From Streptomyces omiyaensis (lineage in GTDB: Bacteria; Actinomycetota; Actinomycetes; Streptomycetales; Streptomycetaceae), in assembly GCF_014650895.1 (NCBI RefSeq), contig NZ_BMVV01000033.1, forward strand, positions 1 to 64,000: a DNA stretch of 64,000 nt. Direction: 5' to 3'. This document shows positions 52,333-59,511 of this stretch, piece after piece. The position numbers and the translations under genes were made by a program. Position 1 is the stretch's first letter, and every line of letters starts with the position of its first letter. The notes under the pieces are model-generated. The model was not told the origin of the DNA and did not search any database. It saw only the letters and a list, made by a program, of their open reading frames with translations.

Positions 52333-52376
52333 GCATCCCCCTCACCGAGCCCGTCAGGGCCTGCTGAGGGGGATGC
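52333..52376 (-). promoter_or_regulatory. hairpin covering the ribosome binding site of the 51427-52329 gene
   Basis: Perfect 12-bp stem GCATCCCCCTCA / TGAGGGGGATGC with a 20-base loop. On the minus strand the 3' arm contains GAGGGGG just before the start codon, so folding would hide the ribosome binding site. Confidence 0.55.
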
Positions 52377-52800
52377 CCGCCGGGGCGACGGTCTACGCGA
52401 CGGCCGACCGTTGGACCGAGCTGAATCAACAGTGCGCCCTGCTCGGTGAAAGGGGGACTGTGCGCCGATTCTTCGGTGTGCCACCCGAGCCTGCGGCAGG
52501 GGCGTCTCCAGCACGGTTGTCAGGCGTTTGGCCGGTGCGGTCGGGCTGCGCAAGGCCGCGAAGACTGCTTCCCGGCCCCGGGAGCGGGCCATCCGGGTGT
52601 TCCCCCGCCCGCTCACCGGCCTCCCGACCGTGCGCGCCGACTTCCTGCGCGCCGAGGCCGGCCGTGACGGTGAGCACCTGAACGTCCGCGAAGCGATCAC
52701 CCGCGCCGCCGGACCCGGCACCGCCCACCGAGAGCTCCAGCGAACGGCCGGCGACGTGCTTCAGGCCCCTGGGGAACCCGGGGCGGCACGGGGTCGACAG
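52377..52800. other. no confident gene; possible decayed coding region
   Basis: The plus strand has an open stretch (GLRKAAKTASRPRERAIRVF, LNVREAITRAAGPGTAHREL) with no start or ribosome binding site and no recognised family. It is not any type I-E Cas protein that I can recognise. It may be a remnant cut off when the CRISPR array arrived. Confidence 0.35.
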
Positions 52801-52901
52801 GGGGCTGCTCGGGGTCTTCGTGGAGGGTGGGTGGTTTGTCTGTTTCGGTGAAAGTTGCTTGGGAGGGGGTTGGTGTCGGGTAGAACTGCTGGCCAGGAAG
52901 A
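52801..52901 (+). promoter_or_regulatory. putative CRISPR leader
   Basis: The roughly 100 bases before repeat 1 are much more T/G-rich than the surroundings (TGGTTTGTCTGTTTCGGTGA, then GAAAGTTGCTTGGG) and end in GGCCAGGAAGA directly before the array. The degenerate repeat is at the other end, which agrees with this being the leader side. Confidence 0.7.
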
Positions 52902-53357
52902 CTGCTCCCCGCTCGCGCGGGGATGAACCCGGCATCGGCCAGTACCCCGGCGGCGGGGACGACTGCTCCCCGCTCGCGCGGGGATGAACCCAACTACATC
53001 GCCGCCGTCGAGCGAGACGCCGACTGCTCCCCGCTCGCGCGGGGATGAACCCATCATCGTCGGCCAGGACGGCAACCTGATCAACTGCTCCCCGCTCGCG
53101 CGGGGATGAACCCGTCGCGCCCGGCTCCCCGCCCGCGCGAGCGTTCTGCTCCCCGCTCGCGCGGGGATGAACCCGCCCACACGGGCGGCGGGGCGAGGAG
53201 CGCGGACTGCTCCCCGCTCGCGCGGGGATGAACCCGTCCCGTCCTCCGTGTCGGGGCGGTCCATGTGCTGCTCCCCGCTCGCGCGGGGATGAACCCGTGG
53301 CCGGTGCGGAGGCGAGGATGCCGGACTCCTGCTCCCCGCTCGCGCGGGGATGGACCC
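52902..53357 (+). CRISPR. type I-E-like CRISPR array, 8 repeats and 7 spacers
   Basis: The 29-base repeat consists of CTGCTCCCCGCTCGCGCGG followed by GGATGAACCC. It begins at 52902, 52963, 53024, 53085, 53146, 53207, 53268 and 53329, an exact 61-bp period, so all seven spacers are 32 bases. The last repeat has one change (GATGGACCC). The internal CCCCGC/GCGGGG stem and GATGAACC end are those of actinobacterial type I-E repeats. No cas gene is found within the window on either side, so any processing machinery must be elsewhere in the genome. All spacers differ. Confidence 0.97.
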
Positions 53358-53460
53358 CGGTGGCGCGCGGCCGGGGAGAGTGCGGCGAAGATTCCGGCGC
53401 CGATCATCGACGCCACGCCGACCATGACGGCATCCGGCACGCCCAGGTTCCGTCGCAACT
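53358..53460 (-). pseudogene. truncated APC amino-acid permease, N-terminal fragment
   Basis: On the minus strand, immediately after the last repeat, the frame reads EELRRNLGVPDAVMVGVASM followed by IGAGIFAALSPAAR, the conserved start of APC-family amino-acid permeases (first membrane helix with GAGIFA). Homology stops at the CRISPR repeat at 53357; nothing of the remaining membrane segments (about 400 residues) is present. The true upstream start is unclear (TTG at 53458 or further up). Confidence 0.75.
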
Positions 53461-53616
53461 CCTCCGGGACACCGGCGGCGGCCGATGGCTTGCTCGTGCG
53501 TGCACTCCTCGGCGGCAGGGCGGCGTCCGTCGTACGGGCTCCGACATCGGCCCACGGGAGAGGAGGCGCGCGAGCCCCTTGGGTCGACCCCGTGGCTCTG
53601 CGACTGGTACGGGGCC

Positions 53617-53655
53617 GGGCCGGACGGTGCCGTGGCTGCGACCACCGTCCGGCCC
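53617..53655 (-). terminator. terminator of the L32-GTPase unit
   Basis: 13-bp perfect stem GGGCCGGACGGTG / CACCGTCCGGCCC with a 13-base loop, 22 bases beyond the GTPase stop codon. The rest of 53461-53677 shows no gene. Confidence 0.75.
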
Positions 53656-53677
53656 GGAGCGCGTGGGGCTCTGTGTG

Positions 53678-54838
53678 TCAGGCCGCGTGCTCGTGTTCGC
53701 AGGCGTCCTCGATGCCGTACGTCTCCCAGGCGGGGAAGTCGTTTTCGGCGGGCACGGTCTCGTCCGGCACGAGGAGGCAGGCGTCGAGGGCCGCGCGGAG
53801 CGCGTCGGCGCGCAGGCCGGTGCCGATGAAGACCAGTTCCTGGCCCTGCGTGGTCTCCGGGCCGCGGGCGCCGGACGGTTCGAACCGGGCGACGGCGCCG
53901 GCCTGGGACCACAGTCCGGTCACGCGGGGCCGGCTGGCGAGCCAGAAGAACCCCTTGGAGCGCAGGATGCGTCCGAACGTTCCGCTGTCGAGTTCCTTGG
54001 TGATGAACGTCCACAGCCGCGAGGGGTGGAAGGGGAGGCCGGAGCGGAAGACGACCGAGGAGATGCCGTACTCCTCGGTCTCTGGTACGTGGTCGCCGTT
54101 GAGCTCCTTCACCCAGCCGGGTGCCTGCTGGGCCTTCTCCACATCGAACAGGCCGGTGCCCAGCAGCTGCTGCGGAGGGACCTGTCCGCGTACGGCGGGG
54201 ACGATCCGCGCCTCAGGGTTGAGCCGGGACAGCGTGGCGCGGAGCCGGCGCGCCTCTTCGGGCCCGACCAGGTCGAGCTTGTTGAGGACGATGACGTCCG
54301 CGAACTCGACCTGGTCCATCAGGAGGTCGCTGACGGTCCGCTCGTCGTCCTCGTACTGATCCAGGCCGCGAGCGACGAGTTCGTCGCCGCCGTCGAGCTC
54401 CGGAAGGAAGCCGGCAGCGTCCACGACGGTGACCATGGTGTCGAGGCGGGCGAGGTCTCCGAGGGTGGCGCCGTCGTCGCGGGGGAAGGAGAATGTGGCG
54501 GCGACGGGCATGGGTTCGGAGATGCCGCTGGACTCGATGAGCAGGTAGTCGAAGCGGCCCTCGCGGGCGAGCCGGTCGACCTCCTCCAAAAGGTCGTCGC
54601 GCAGGGTGCAGCAGATGCACCCGTTGGTCATCTCGACCAGTCGCTCCTCGGTACGGGACAGGGTCGCCTCGCCGCCGCGCACGAGCGCGGCGTCGATGTT
54701 GACCTCGCTCATGTCGTTGACGATGACCGCGACCCGCAGCCCTTCGCGGTTGCCGAGTACGTGGTTGAGCAGCGTGGTCTTCCCGGCTCCCAGGAACCCG
54801 GAGAAGACGGTCACGGGCAGCCGGTCGGTGGGTGCCAT
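53678..54838 (-). CDS. COG0523 (CobW/ZNG-like) GTP-dependent metallochaperone
   Basis: Protein of 386 aa with ATG at 54838. Intact G3E GTPase motifs: P-loop SGFLGAGKTTLLNH, metal-binding CICC in TNGCICCTLRDDL, ESSGISEP, and the NKLD base-recognition motif VIVLNKLDLVG. The CobW C-terminal domain runs from about 265. The C-terminus is His-rich (CEHEHAA). These proteins move zinc to target enzymes under starvation. It lies 6 bp after the cysteine-free L32 gene and behind a Zur box, so it is a zinc-limitation gene. Confidence 0.94.
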   Translation of the reverse strand: MAPTDRLPVTVFSGFLGAGKTTLLNHVLGNREGLRVAVIVNDMSEVNIDAALVRGGEATLSRTEERLVEMTNGCICCTLRDDLLEEVDRLAREGRFDYLLIESSGISEPMPVAATFSFPRDDGATLGDLARLDTMVTVVDAAGFLPELDGGDELVARGLDQYEDDERTVSDLLMDQVEFADVIVLNKLDLVGPEEARRLRATLSRLNPEARIVPAVRGQVPPQQLLGTGLFDVEKAQQAPGWVKELNGDHVPETEEYGISSVVFRSGLPFHPSRLWTFITKELDSGTFGRILRSKGFFWLASRPRVTGLWSQAGAVARFEPSGARGPETTQGQELVFIGTGLRADALRAALDACLLVPDETVPAENDFPAWETYGIEDACEHEHAA

Positions 54839-54844
54839 GAACGC

Positions 54845-55015
54845 TCAGCCTTCCGGCTGGATCAGGCCGCGCTCGTATGCCTTCACCAGGCGCTGCGGGA
54901 CCCGGTACACGACGCCGTCGACGGTGATCGGCACCAGCTGGGGCGTGGTCGCCTTCCACTGGGCGCGGCGGTGGCGGGTGTTGCTGCGGGACATCTTCCG
55001 CTTGGGGACGGCCAT
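54845..55015 (-). CDS. rpmF: 50S ribosomal protein L32, zinc-independent (C-) paralogue
   Basis: Protein of 56 aa: MAVPKRKMSRSNTRHRRAQW, then VPQRLVKAYERGLIQPEG. It has the L32 start but none of the four cysteines of the zinc-binding form, so it can replace the zinc form when zinc is scarce. First gene of the L32-GTPase unit; the Zur box at 55058-55078 is 43 bases upstream of the start. Confidence 0.93.
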   Translation of the reverse strand: MAVPKRKMSRSNTRHRRAQWKATTPQLVPITVDGVVYRVPQRLVKAYERGLIQPEG

Positions 55016-55057
55016 CGTGAGACTCCTCGGTTCGGTCGGTGACGGCGAGAGGCTATC

Positions 55058-55078
55058 TGAAAATGGATGTCATTATCA
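55058..55078 (-). promoter_or_regulatory. Zur box upstream of rpmF
   Basis: TGAAAATG-N5-CATTATCA, a 21-bp dyad in an AT-rich patch, matching the other two boxes in this island. Confidence 0.85.
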
Positions 55079-55084
55079 ATTTCG

Positions 55085-56110
55085 CCCTGCGCGGCTGGGG
55101 AGGGGATCGGGCCGCTTGCTCCAGGCCGCGCGGCCGCGCGACAGCTCGGCATCGGTGATCAACGCCCTGTCGGGGGGCTCATGATGCGCTCCGCAGCGAG
55201 ACCCGGCCCGGTGGACCTGGTCTCGCTGCGCCGCTCGCCGTAGGAGTCGTCCCGGAGCCGGCGGGCGAGGGTCCTGCGCCGCGCCGAAGCTGCTTCCCGG
55301 GCGTGGGTGTCGGGCTGTTCCGGCCGTCGGTCGGACTCGCGGACGTCGAGGTGGGGGCCGGCCGGCCGCCAGTCGGTGACGGCATCCGACCTGTCGGCGA
55401 GCCGGAGGTGTCCCCGGCTGCGGCCATACGGGCGCGGGTGTCGGGGTGTCGTACGAGGCCGGCCGCGCCCTCCTGTGTGGAGAAGTCGCCCGACGTGGCC
55501 ATGGGGAGCGTGTCGGCGGCCTCGATCTGCCGAACTGCCGCCTCGGCCGCGGTGGGCGGTTCGCTCCACCCGCCGTCCGGCCGCGACCGGGCCGCGCGGT
55601 GCGCGTGGGTGGCAGCTCCCAGGAGGGCGGCGGGGTCGACCGCGGCCATGACGGGACCGCGCTCATGGTGGTCGTCCAGACGGCCGGCCCCGACCCTGCT
55701 GCGCATGGATCGAGGAGGAAGGGGAGCAGGCCGATCTCCAGGGGCGGCGCGAGCGGGACGCGCATCTCGCACCGGGGCCGCCGCAAGGCGATCGGGTCCT
55801 GTCGCGGGATGATGGCCGGGTCGCCCGTCGCCCCCGACGGGGCGGGCGCGGCCGGGGGGAGAGGGGCCGGTGGCCGTCAGGCGCTGGACGATCGGGTACG
55901 GGCCCGTCGTGGCGGCCCGGACGGACACCGGGAGTGGGATCGCTTCCGGGTGCCGGCGGGACGGTTGTGCGGCGAGTTCGCCGTGGGCGTCGGGGGTGTT
56001 GCCGGCGAGGACGCTCGGCACGCCCTCCGGTCGTGCCTCGTCGCTCCTTGCGCGGCGCTCCGGTCCGGATCGCATGTCGGGGATGCCTTTCGGGAGTTCG
56101 CGTGCGGCAC
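55085..56110 (-). pseudogene. decayed COG0523-family gene (P-loop-less type)
   Basis: No intact frame is present, but pieces of a COG0523 protein appear in correct order on the minus strand in different frames. Near 56040-55870: VPSVLAGNTPDAHGELAAQ, then SRRHPEAI, as in the intact paralogue at 57326 (VVIVAGLHSDARTEVVDRLL). Near 55760-55670: LLPFLLDP. Near 55650-55400: DPAALLG, GLVRHPDTRARMAAAGDTSG. Near 55380-55190: HLDVRESDR, RRTLARRLRDDSYGERRSET. Near 55170-55090: ALITDAELSRGRAAW. At least four frame changes are needed, so the gene is dead or the sequence contains several errors. A Zur box still lies upstream. Confidence 0.7.
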
Positions 56111-56166
56111 CCCCGGCCCCCCTCGCGGGCCCGAAGGGCGCCGCACGCGAACGAGACGACCCTAAA

Positions 56167-56187
56167 TGCTCATGGGATCCATTTTCA
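56167..56187 (-). promoter_or_regulatory. Zur box upstream of the decayed COG0523 gene
   Basis: On the minus strand TGAAAATG-N5-CATGAGCA; its first 11 bases (TGAAAATGGAT) are identical to the rpmF box. It faces the pseudogene and lies downstream of rpsN, so it cannot serve rpsN. Confidence 0.78.
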
Positions 56188-56250
56188 ATACGCTGGTGGA
56201 CTCCATGCGAGGGGCGTCGCCTGCTGGTCGGGCTTCGGTGAAGTCGGCCC

Positions 56251-56556
56251 CTACCAGGAGGACTTGGTCACGCCCGGGAGGAAGCCGGCATGTGCCTGCT
56301 GCCGGGTGTTGACCCTGGACAGCCCGAACTTGCGCAGGTAACCGCGGGGGCGGCCGTCCATGCTGTCGCGGTTGCGCACGCGGGTGGCGCTGGCGTCGCG
56401 CGGCTGCCGGTGCAACTCCGCCCGGGCGGCCTCGCGCTCGGCCGCGGTGGAGGACGGGCGGCGGACGATCTCCTTCAGCTCCGCCCGCCGGGCGGCGTAC
56501 CGCTCCACGACCGCCTTGCGCTTCTCGTTCTGCGCGATCTTGCTCTTCTTCGCCAT
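56251..56556 (-). CDS. rpsN: 30S ribosomal protein S14, zinc-independent (C-) paralogue
   Basis: Protein of 101 aa (MAKKSKIAQNEKRKAVVERY, C-terminal HAGFLPGVTKSSW with RPRGYLRKFGLSR). It has the long S14 form without the zinc-binding CxxC pairs of the short form. The ATG overlaps the rpmB stop (ATGA), so it is translated with it. Induced under zinc limitation by the Zur box at 56827-56847. Confidence 0.95.
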   Translation of the reverse strand: MAKKSKIAQNEKRKAVVERYAARRAELKEIVRRPSSTAAEREAARAELHRQPRDASATRVRNRDSMDGRPRGYLRKFGLSRVNTRQQAHAGFLPGVTKSSW

Positions 56557-56792
56557 CAGACCTTCCCTCCCCGTGCGCGGATCCGGGCCACGGCGGCCTC
56601 GATCCCCATCGCGTCCACCGCCTTGATCGCCCGGGCGCTCAGCGTCAGCCGGACGTGCCGCCCCTCGCTGGGCAGCCAGTAGCGCTTGCGCTGGATGTTC
56701 GGGTCGAAGCGCCGCGAAGTGCGCCGGTGGGAGTGGGAGATGTTGTTGCCGAAACCCGGCTTGGCGCCGGTCAGCTGGCAGTGGGCCGACAT
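56556..56792 (-). CDS. rpmB: 50S ribosomal protein L28, zinc-independent paralogue
   Basis: Protein of 78 aa from the ATG at 56792: MSAHCQLTGAKPGFGNNISH, later RRFDPNIQRKRYWLPSEGR. One cysteine only, so no zinc ribbon. It is divergent from rpmG with a Zur box in the 67-bp gap. Confidence 0.95.
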   Translation of the reverse strand: MSAHCQLTGAKPGFGNNISHSHRRTSRRFDPNIQRKRYWLPSEGRHVRLTLSARAIKAVDAMGIEAAVARIRARGGKV

Positions 56793-56826
56793 GGGGGCAG
56801 CCGCCTTTCCCGCCCTGGGGGCGTAT

Positions 56827-56847
56827 CGATAATGGAAATCATTGTCA
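56827..56847. promoter_or_regulatory. Zur box between rpmB and rpmG
   Basis: CGATAATG-N5-CATTGTCA, an AT-rich dyad 13 bases before the rpmG start and 35 bases before the rpmB start. One site can control both divergent transcripts. Confidence 0.87.
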
Positions 56848-56859
56848 TATACTAGCGGC

Positions 56860-57024
56860 ATGGCACGCAACGAGATCCGCCCCGTCGTCAAGCTCCGCTC
56901 CACCGCGGGCACCGGTTTCACCTACGTCACCCGCAAGAACCGCAGGAACGACCCGGACCGCCTCACCCTGCGCAAGTACGACCCCGTCGCCGGCCGCCAC
57001 GTCGACTTCCGCGAAGAGCGCTGA
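56860..57024 (+). CDS. rpmG: 50S ribosomal protein L33, zinc-independent paralogue
   Basis: Protein of 54 aa from the ATG at 56860 (MARNEIRPVVKLRSTAGTGF, then RKNRRNDPDRLTLRKYDP). No cysteine, unlike the zinc-binding L33 form. First gene of the rightward Zur operon. Confidence 0.95.
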   Translation: MARNEIRPVVKLRSTAGTGFTYVTRKNRRNDPDRLTLRKYDPVAGRHVDFREER

Positions 57025-57080
57025 CCCCGGCCGCACCCGCCGGACGCCACCTCCGCCCCCACGCCCCGAAAGGTCCTGCC

Positions 57081-57326
57081 ATGAAGCCCGGAATCCACCC
57101 CGCCTACGCGCCCGTCGTCTTCCGCGACTCCGCCTCCGGCACCGCGTTCCTCACCCGCTCCACCATGACCAGCGACAAGACGATCGACTGGGAGGACGGG
57201 AACACCTACCCCGTCGTCGACGTGGAGATCTCCTCCGCCAGCCACCCCTTCTACACCGGCACCGCCCGCGTCCTCGACACCGCCGGCCGCGTCGAGAAGT
57301 TCCAGCGCCGCTACGGAGCGCGCTGA
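57081..57326 (+). CDS. rpmE2: 50S ribosomal protein L31 type B, zinc-independent
   Basis: Protein of 81 aa (MKPGIHPAYAPVVFRDSASG, VVDVEISSASHPFYTG). Type B L31 without the CxxC zinc motif. GAAAGG lies upstream of the ATG. Its stop overlaps the next start (TGATG). Confidence 0.95.
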   Translation: MKPGIHPAYAPVVFRDSASGTAFLTRSTMTSDKTIDWEDGNTYPVVDVEISSASHPFYTGTARVLDTAGRVEKFQRRYGAR

Positions 57327-58477
57327 TGCGCCACGAGCACCAGCTGCCCGTCGTCATCGTCGCCGGCCTGCACTCCGACGCCCGGACCGAGGTCGTCGAC
57401 CGCCTCCTGGCGGCCGTCCCCGACAGCGTCGCCCTCCACCACGACCTGACCGGGGCACCCGACGGCAGCGTCCTGCGACTGATCCGTGACGCCGAAGGCA
57501 CCGTCTCCCGCGATGAGACACCGCTGGTCAACGACTGTGCCTGCTGCGCCCTGCGCGAGGACCTCGTCCCGGAGCTGGAGCGGCTGGCCGACGGCGGCCT
57601 GACCCGCCTCGCGGTGGTCGAGCTGTGGGACTCGGTCGAGCCGAAGGCCATGGCCGAGGTGATCGCCGGACACGGCGGAGACCGGCTCGCCGTGACGAAC
57701 GTGATCACCGCGGTGGACCCCGCGCTCGTCCTGCCCTATCTCGCCAACAGCGACGACCTCGCCGAAGCCGGTCTCGCCGCCGCCCCCACCGACCAGCGGA
57801 CCGTCGGCGACACCTGGGCCCGCCAGTTGGAGTACGCCCCCGTCCTCGCCCTCGTCGACAACGACGGGGCCGACGAAGAGGACCGCGCCCTCCTCGTGCA
57901 GCTGCACCCCACCGCGCGGCGCGTGGCGGCGGACTCCGTCGAGCTCGCCCGGGCCGCGTTCGCGGGCTTCGACGTCGAGGCGGCCGCGGCCGCCCAGCAC
58001 CCCGCGTGCGCGCTGCTCCCGCACGATGCGGACGAGGCCGGAGTGGCCACCTTCGTCTGGCGCCGCCACCGTCCGTTCCACCCCGAGCGGCTGTATGCGG
58101 CCCTGGAAGACCTGTGCTGCGCCGCCGCCCGCAGCCGTGGCCGGTTCTGGCTCGCCGACCGGCCCGACACCCTGCTCGCCTGGGACGCCGCAGGCGGCGC
58201 ACTGTGCGTGGAGAGCGCCGGCCCCTGGCTGGCCTCCCTGCCCGACGCCGCCTGGGAAATGGTCCCTCCCCTCCGCAAGGCGGCGGCCGCGCTCGACTGG
58301 CACCCCGAGCACGGAGACTGCTGCCAGCACCTCGTCTTCACCTCGCCCGGCCTCGACCGCGAAGGACTGGAGCGCCTCCTGGACTCCTGCCTCCTGACGG
58401 ACGCCGAGTACGCGCCGGGACGCGAGGCGTGGAAGCGCCTGCCCGCCGCCTTCGACTCCCTCCTCGACGCCGCCTGA
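57326..58477 (+). CDS. COG0523-family protein that lacks the P-loop
   Basis: Protein of 383 aa. It keeps the COG0523 layout and metal site (VNDCACCALREDL, a CxCC) and the CobW C-terminal domain (FVWRRHRPFHPERLYAALED, later LTDAEYAPGREAW). However, where the P-loop GxxGxGKT should be it has AGLHSDARTEVVD, and the NKxD motif is VDNDGAD. It therefore probably cannot bind or hydrolyse GTP. Retained zinc-type CxCC plus Zur-operon position suggests a zinc-binding or storage role, or a partner for the intact GTPase at 53678. It is translationally coupled to rpmE2. Confidence 0.88.
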   Translation: MRHEHQLPVVIVAGLHSDARTEVVDRLLAAVPDSVALHHDLTGAPDGSVLRLIRDAEGTVSRDETPLVNDCACCALREDLVPELERLADGGLTRLAVVELWDSVEPKAMAEVIAGHGGDRLAVTNVITAVDPALVLPYLANSDDLAEAGLAAAPTDQRTVGDTWARQLEYAPVLALVDNDGADEEDRALLVQLHPTARRVAADSVELARAAFAGFDVEAAAAAQHPACALLPHDADEAGVATFVWRRHRPFHPERLYAALEDLCCAAARSRGRFWLADRPDTLLAWDAAGGALCVESAGPWLASLPDAAWEMVPPLRKAAAALDWHPEHGDCCQHLVFTSPGLDREGLERLLDSCLLTDAEYAPGREAWKRLPAAFDSLLDAA

Positions 58478-58553
58478 GACCCACCCGTACAGCCCGTTCA
58501 CGGCCTGGCCCGACCGGCCGTGACGGAAACCCTTCCGCAAAGGAGACCCTGCC

Positions 58554-58790
58554 ATGACCCGACGTTCCGACCCCCGCAAGCCCGTCAAGTCCCGCCCCAA
58601 CCCGCTCGACGCCGCCGGGATTGCGTACGTCGACTACAAGGACACCGACCTGCTGCGGAAGTTCGTCTCCGACCGCGGCAAGATCCGCAGCCGCCGCGTC
58701 ACCCGCGTCACCGTCCAGCAGCAGCGAGCCCTCGCCACCGCCATCAAGAACGCGCGGGAGATGGCCCTGCTGCCGTACTCCAGTCGCTGA
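58554..58790 (+). CDS. rpsR: 30S ribosomal protein S18, zinc-independent paralogue
   Basis: Protein of 78 aa (MTRRSDPRKPVKSRPNPLDA, IDYKDTD-like VDYKDTDLLRKFVSDRGKI, RRVTRVTVQQQRALATAIKN). It lacks the cysteines of the zinc-form S18. AAAGGAG precedes the ATG. Last intact gene of the rightward Zur operon. Confidence 0.95.
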   Translation: MTRRSDPRKPVKSRPNPLDAAGIAYVDYKDTDLLRKFVSDRGKIRSRRVTRVTVQQQRALATAIKNAREMALLPYSSR

Positions 58791-58909
58791 CGCGCCCACC
58801 CGGCGGTCCAGGGGAGGGACCGGCCGCGCACAGGGAGAGTCGTGGTGATCGTCATTTCGCTCCCCGCCCGGGAGGACGGGTACGTGGAGTGCCGCATCGT
58901 CTACCGGAT

Positions 58910-59086
58910 GTGCTGATCGGAGCCTCCTTGGCGCTGATCCGCCCATGGGCCGGGCCGGTGGACGCGGACCCCGCCCACGTTCCTGTGGTCGCCTCCACGA
59001 CCGTGTACGGCGACGTCGTCGAGCAGGTCGGCTACGAGCGGGTCTCCGCGACCTCGATCATCAGCGGTCCGGCACGAAACCCGCAC
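58910..59086 (+). pseudogene. fragment of a zinc ABC transporter binding protein (ZnuA/AztC-like)
   Basis: The frame from the GTG at 58910 reads a signal-like LIGASLALIRPWAG, then VPVVASTTVYGDVVEQVG, ATSIISGPARNPH, the conserved N-terminal part of zinc-binding SBPs (VVAST-VYG-IVEQIGG-V-VTSIIS-P-x-DPH). After the His of NPH the homology ends and the frame continues as Pro/Gly-rich noise. About 240 residues are missing. It sits directly downstream of the Zur operon, where a zinc importer would be expected. Confidence 0.75.
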
Positions 59087-59511
59087 CCAGGAGGTCCCCT
59101 TCCGGGGGCAGTGCCGCCGGGCTGCCCATGCCCGCCGGCGGCTCTTCGGCGGTTCTGGAGGCTGCCCGGGTGTGGGGGTGTGGTTCGGGGGCAGGCGGTG
59201 TGTCGAGCGCATGGGACTGCACTCGACCACCGCGCCCGCGGCCCTTCCCCCGGCCGCCGGCCCGTGGTTCCGCGACCGCCCCGCCCCGTACCCCTTTCCC
59301 GGTGCGGGGCGGTCGCCCTGTCCGCCGCCGCCCGGGTGCGCCTTCCCGTTCGTCCCCGGCGTGATCGCGGTGCCCGGCACGGTCCGGCGCCCGCCCGGGG
59401 TTCGTCTCTCCCCCCACGAACACCCGACCGCCGCCTTGCCGGCGCCGTCCGCCTGTCTCTCGCCTGCGAGGTGCGGGTTCCCACCGGCGGACGTGATCGG
59501 CCGACGACGCG
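59087..59511. other. no gene recognised
   Basis: Open frames exist in several phases, but all read as Pro/Arg/Gly-rich sequence without ribosome binding site or family motif. It probably contains decayed remains downstream of the zinc-binding-protein fragment. Confidence 0.5.

Noticed and set aside
52528..52851. Plus-strand frame before the CRISPR array as a possible cas gene
   Set aside because: No Cas1, Cas2 or Cas6 motif is present and the frame has no start signal; kept only as possible decayed sequence.
52761..54014. Long minus-strand open frames with a repeated PRERGA-x-FIPARAG pattern across the CRISPR region
   Set aside because: These are translations of the CRISPR repeats, a known false protein; the exact 61-bp period and 32-base spacers explain them.
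57326..58477. Calling this protein a normal GTPase
   Set aside because: The P-loop and NKxD motifs are not present, although the fold and CxCC are.
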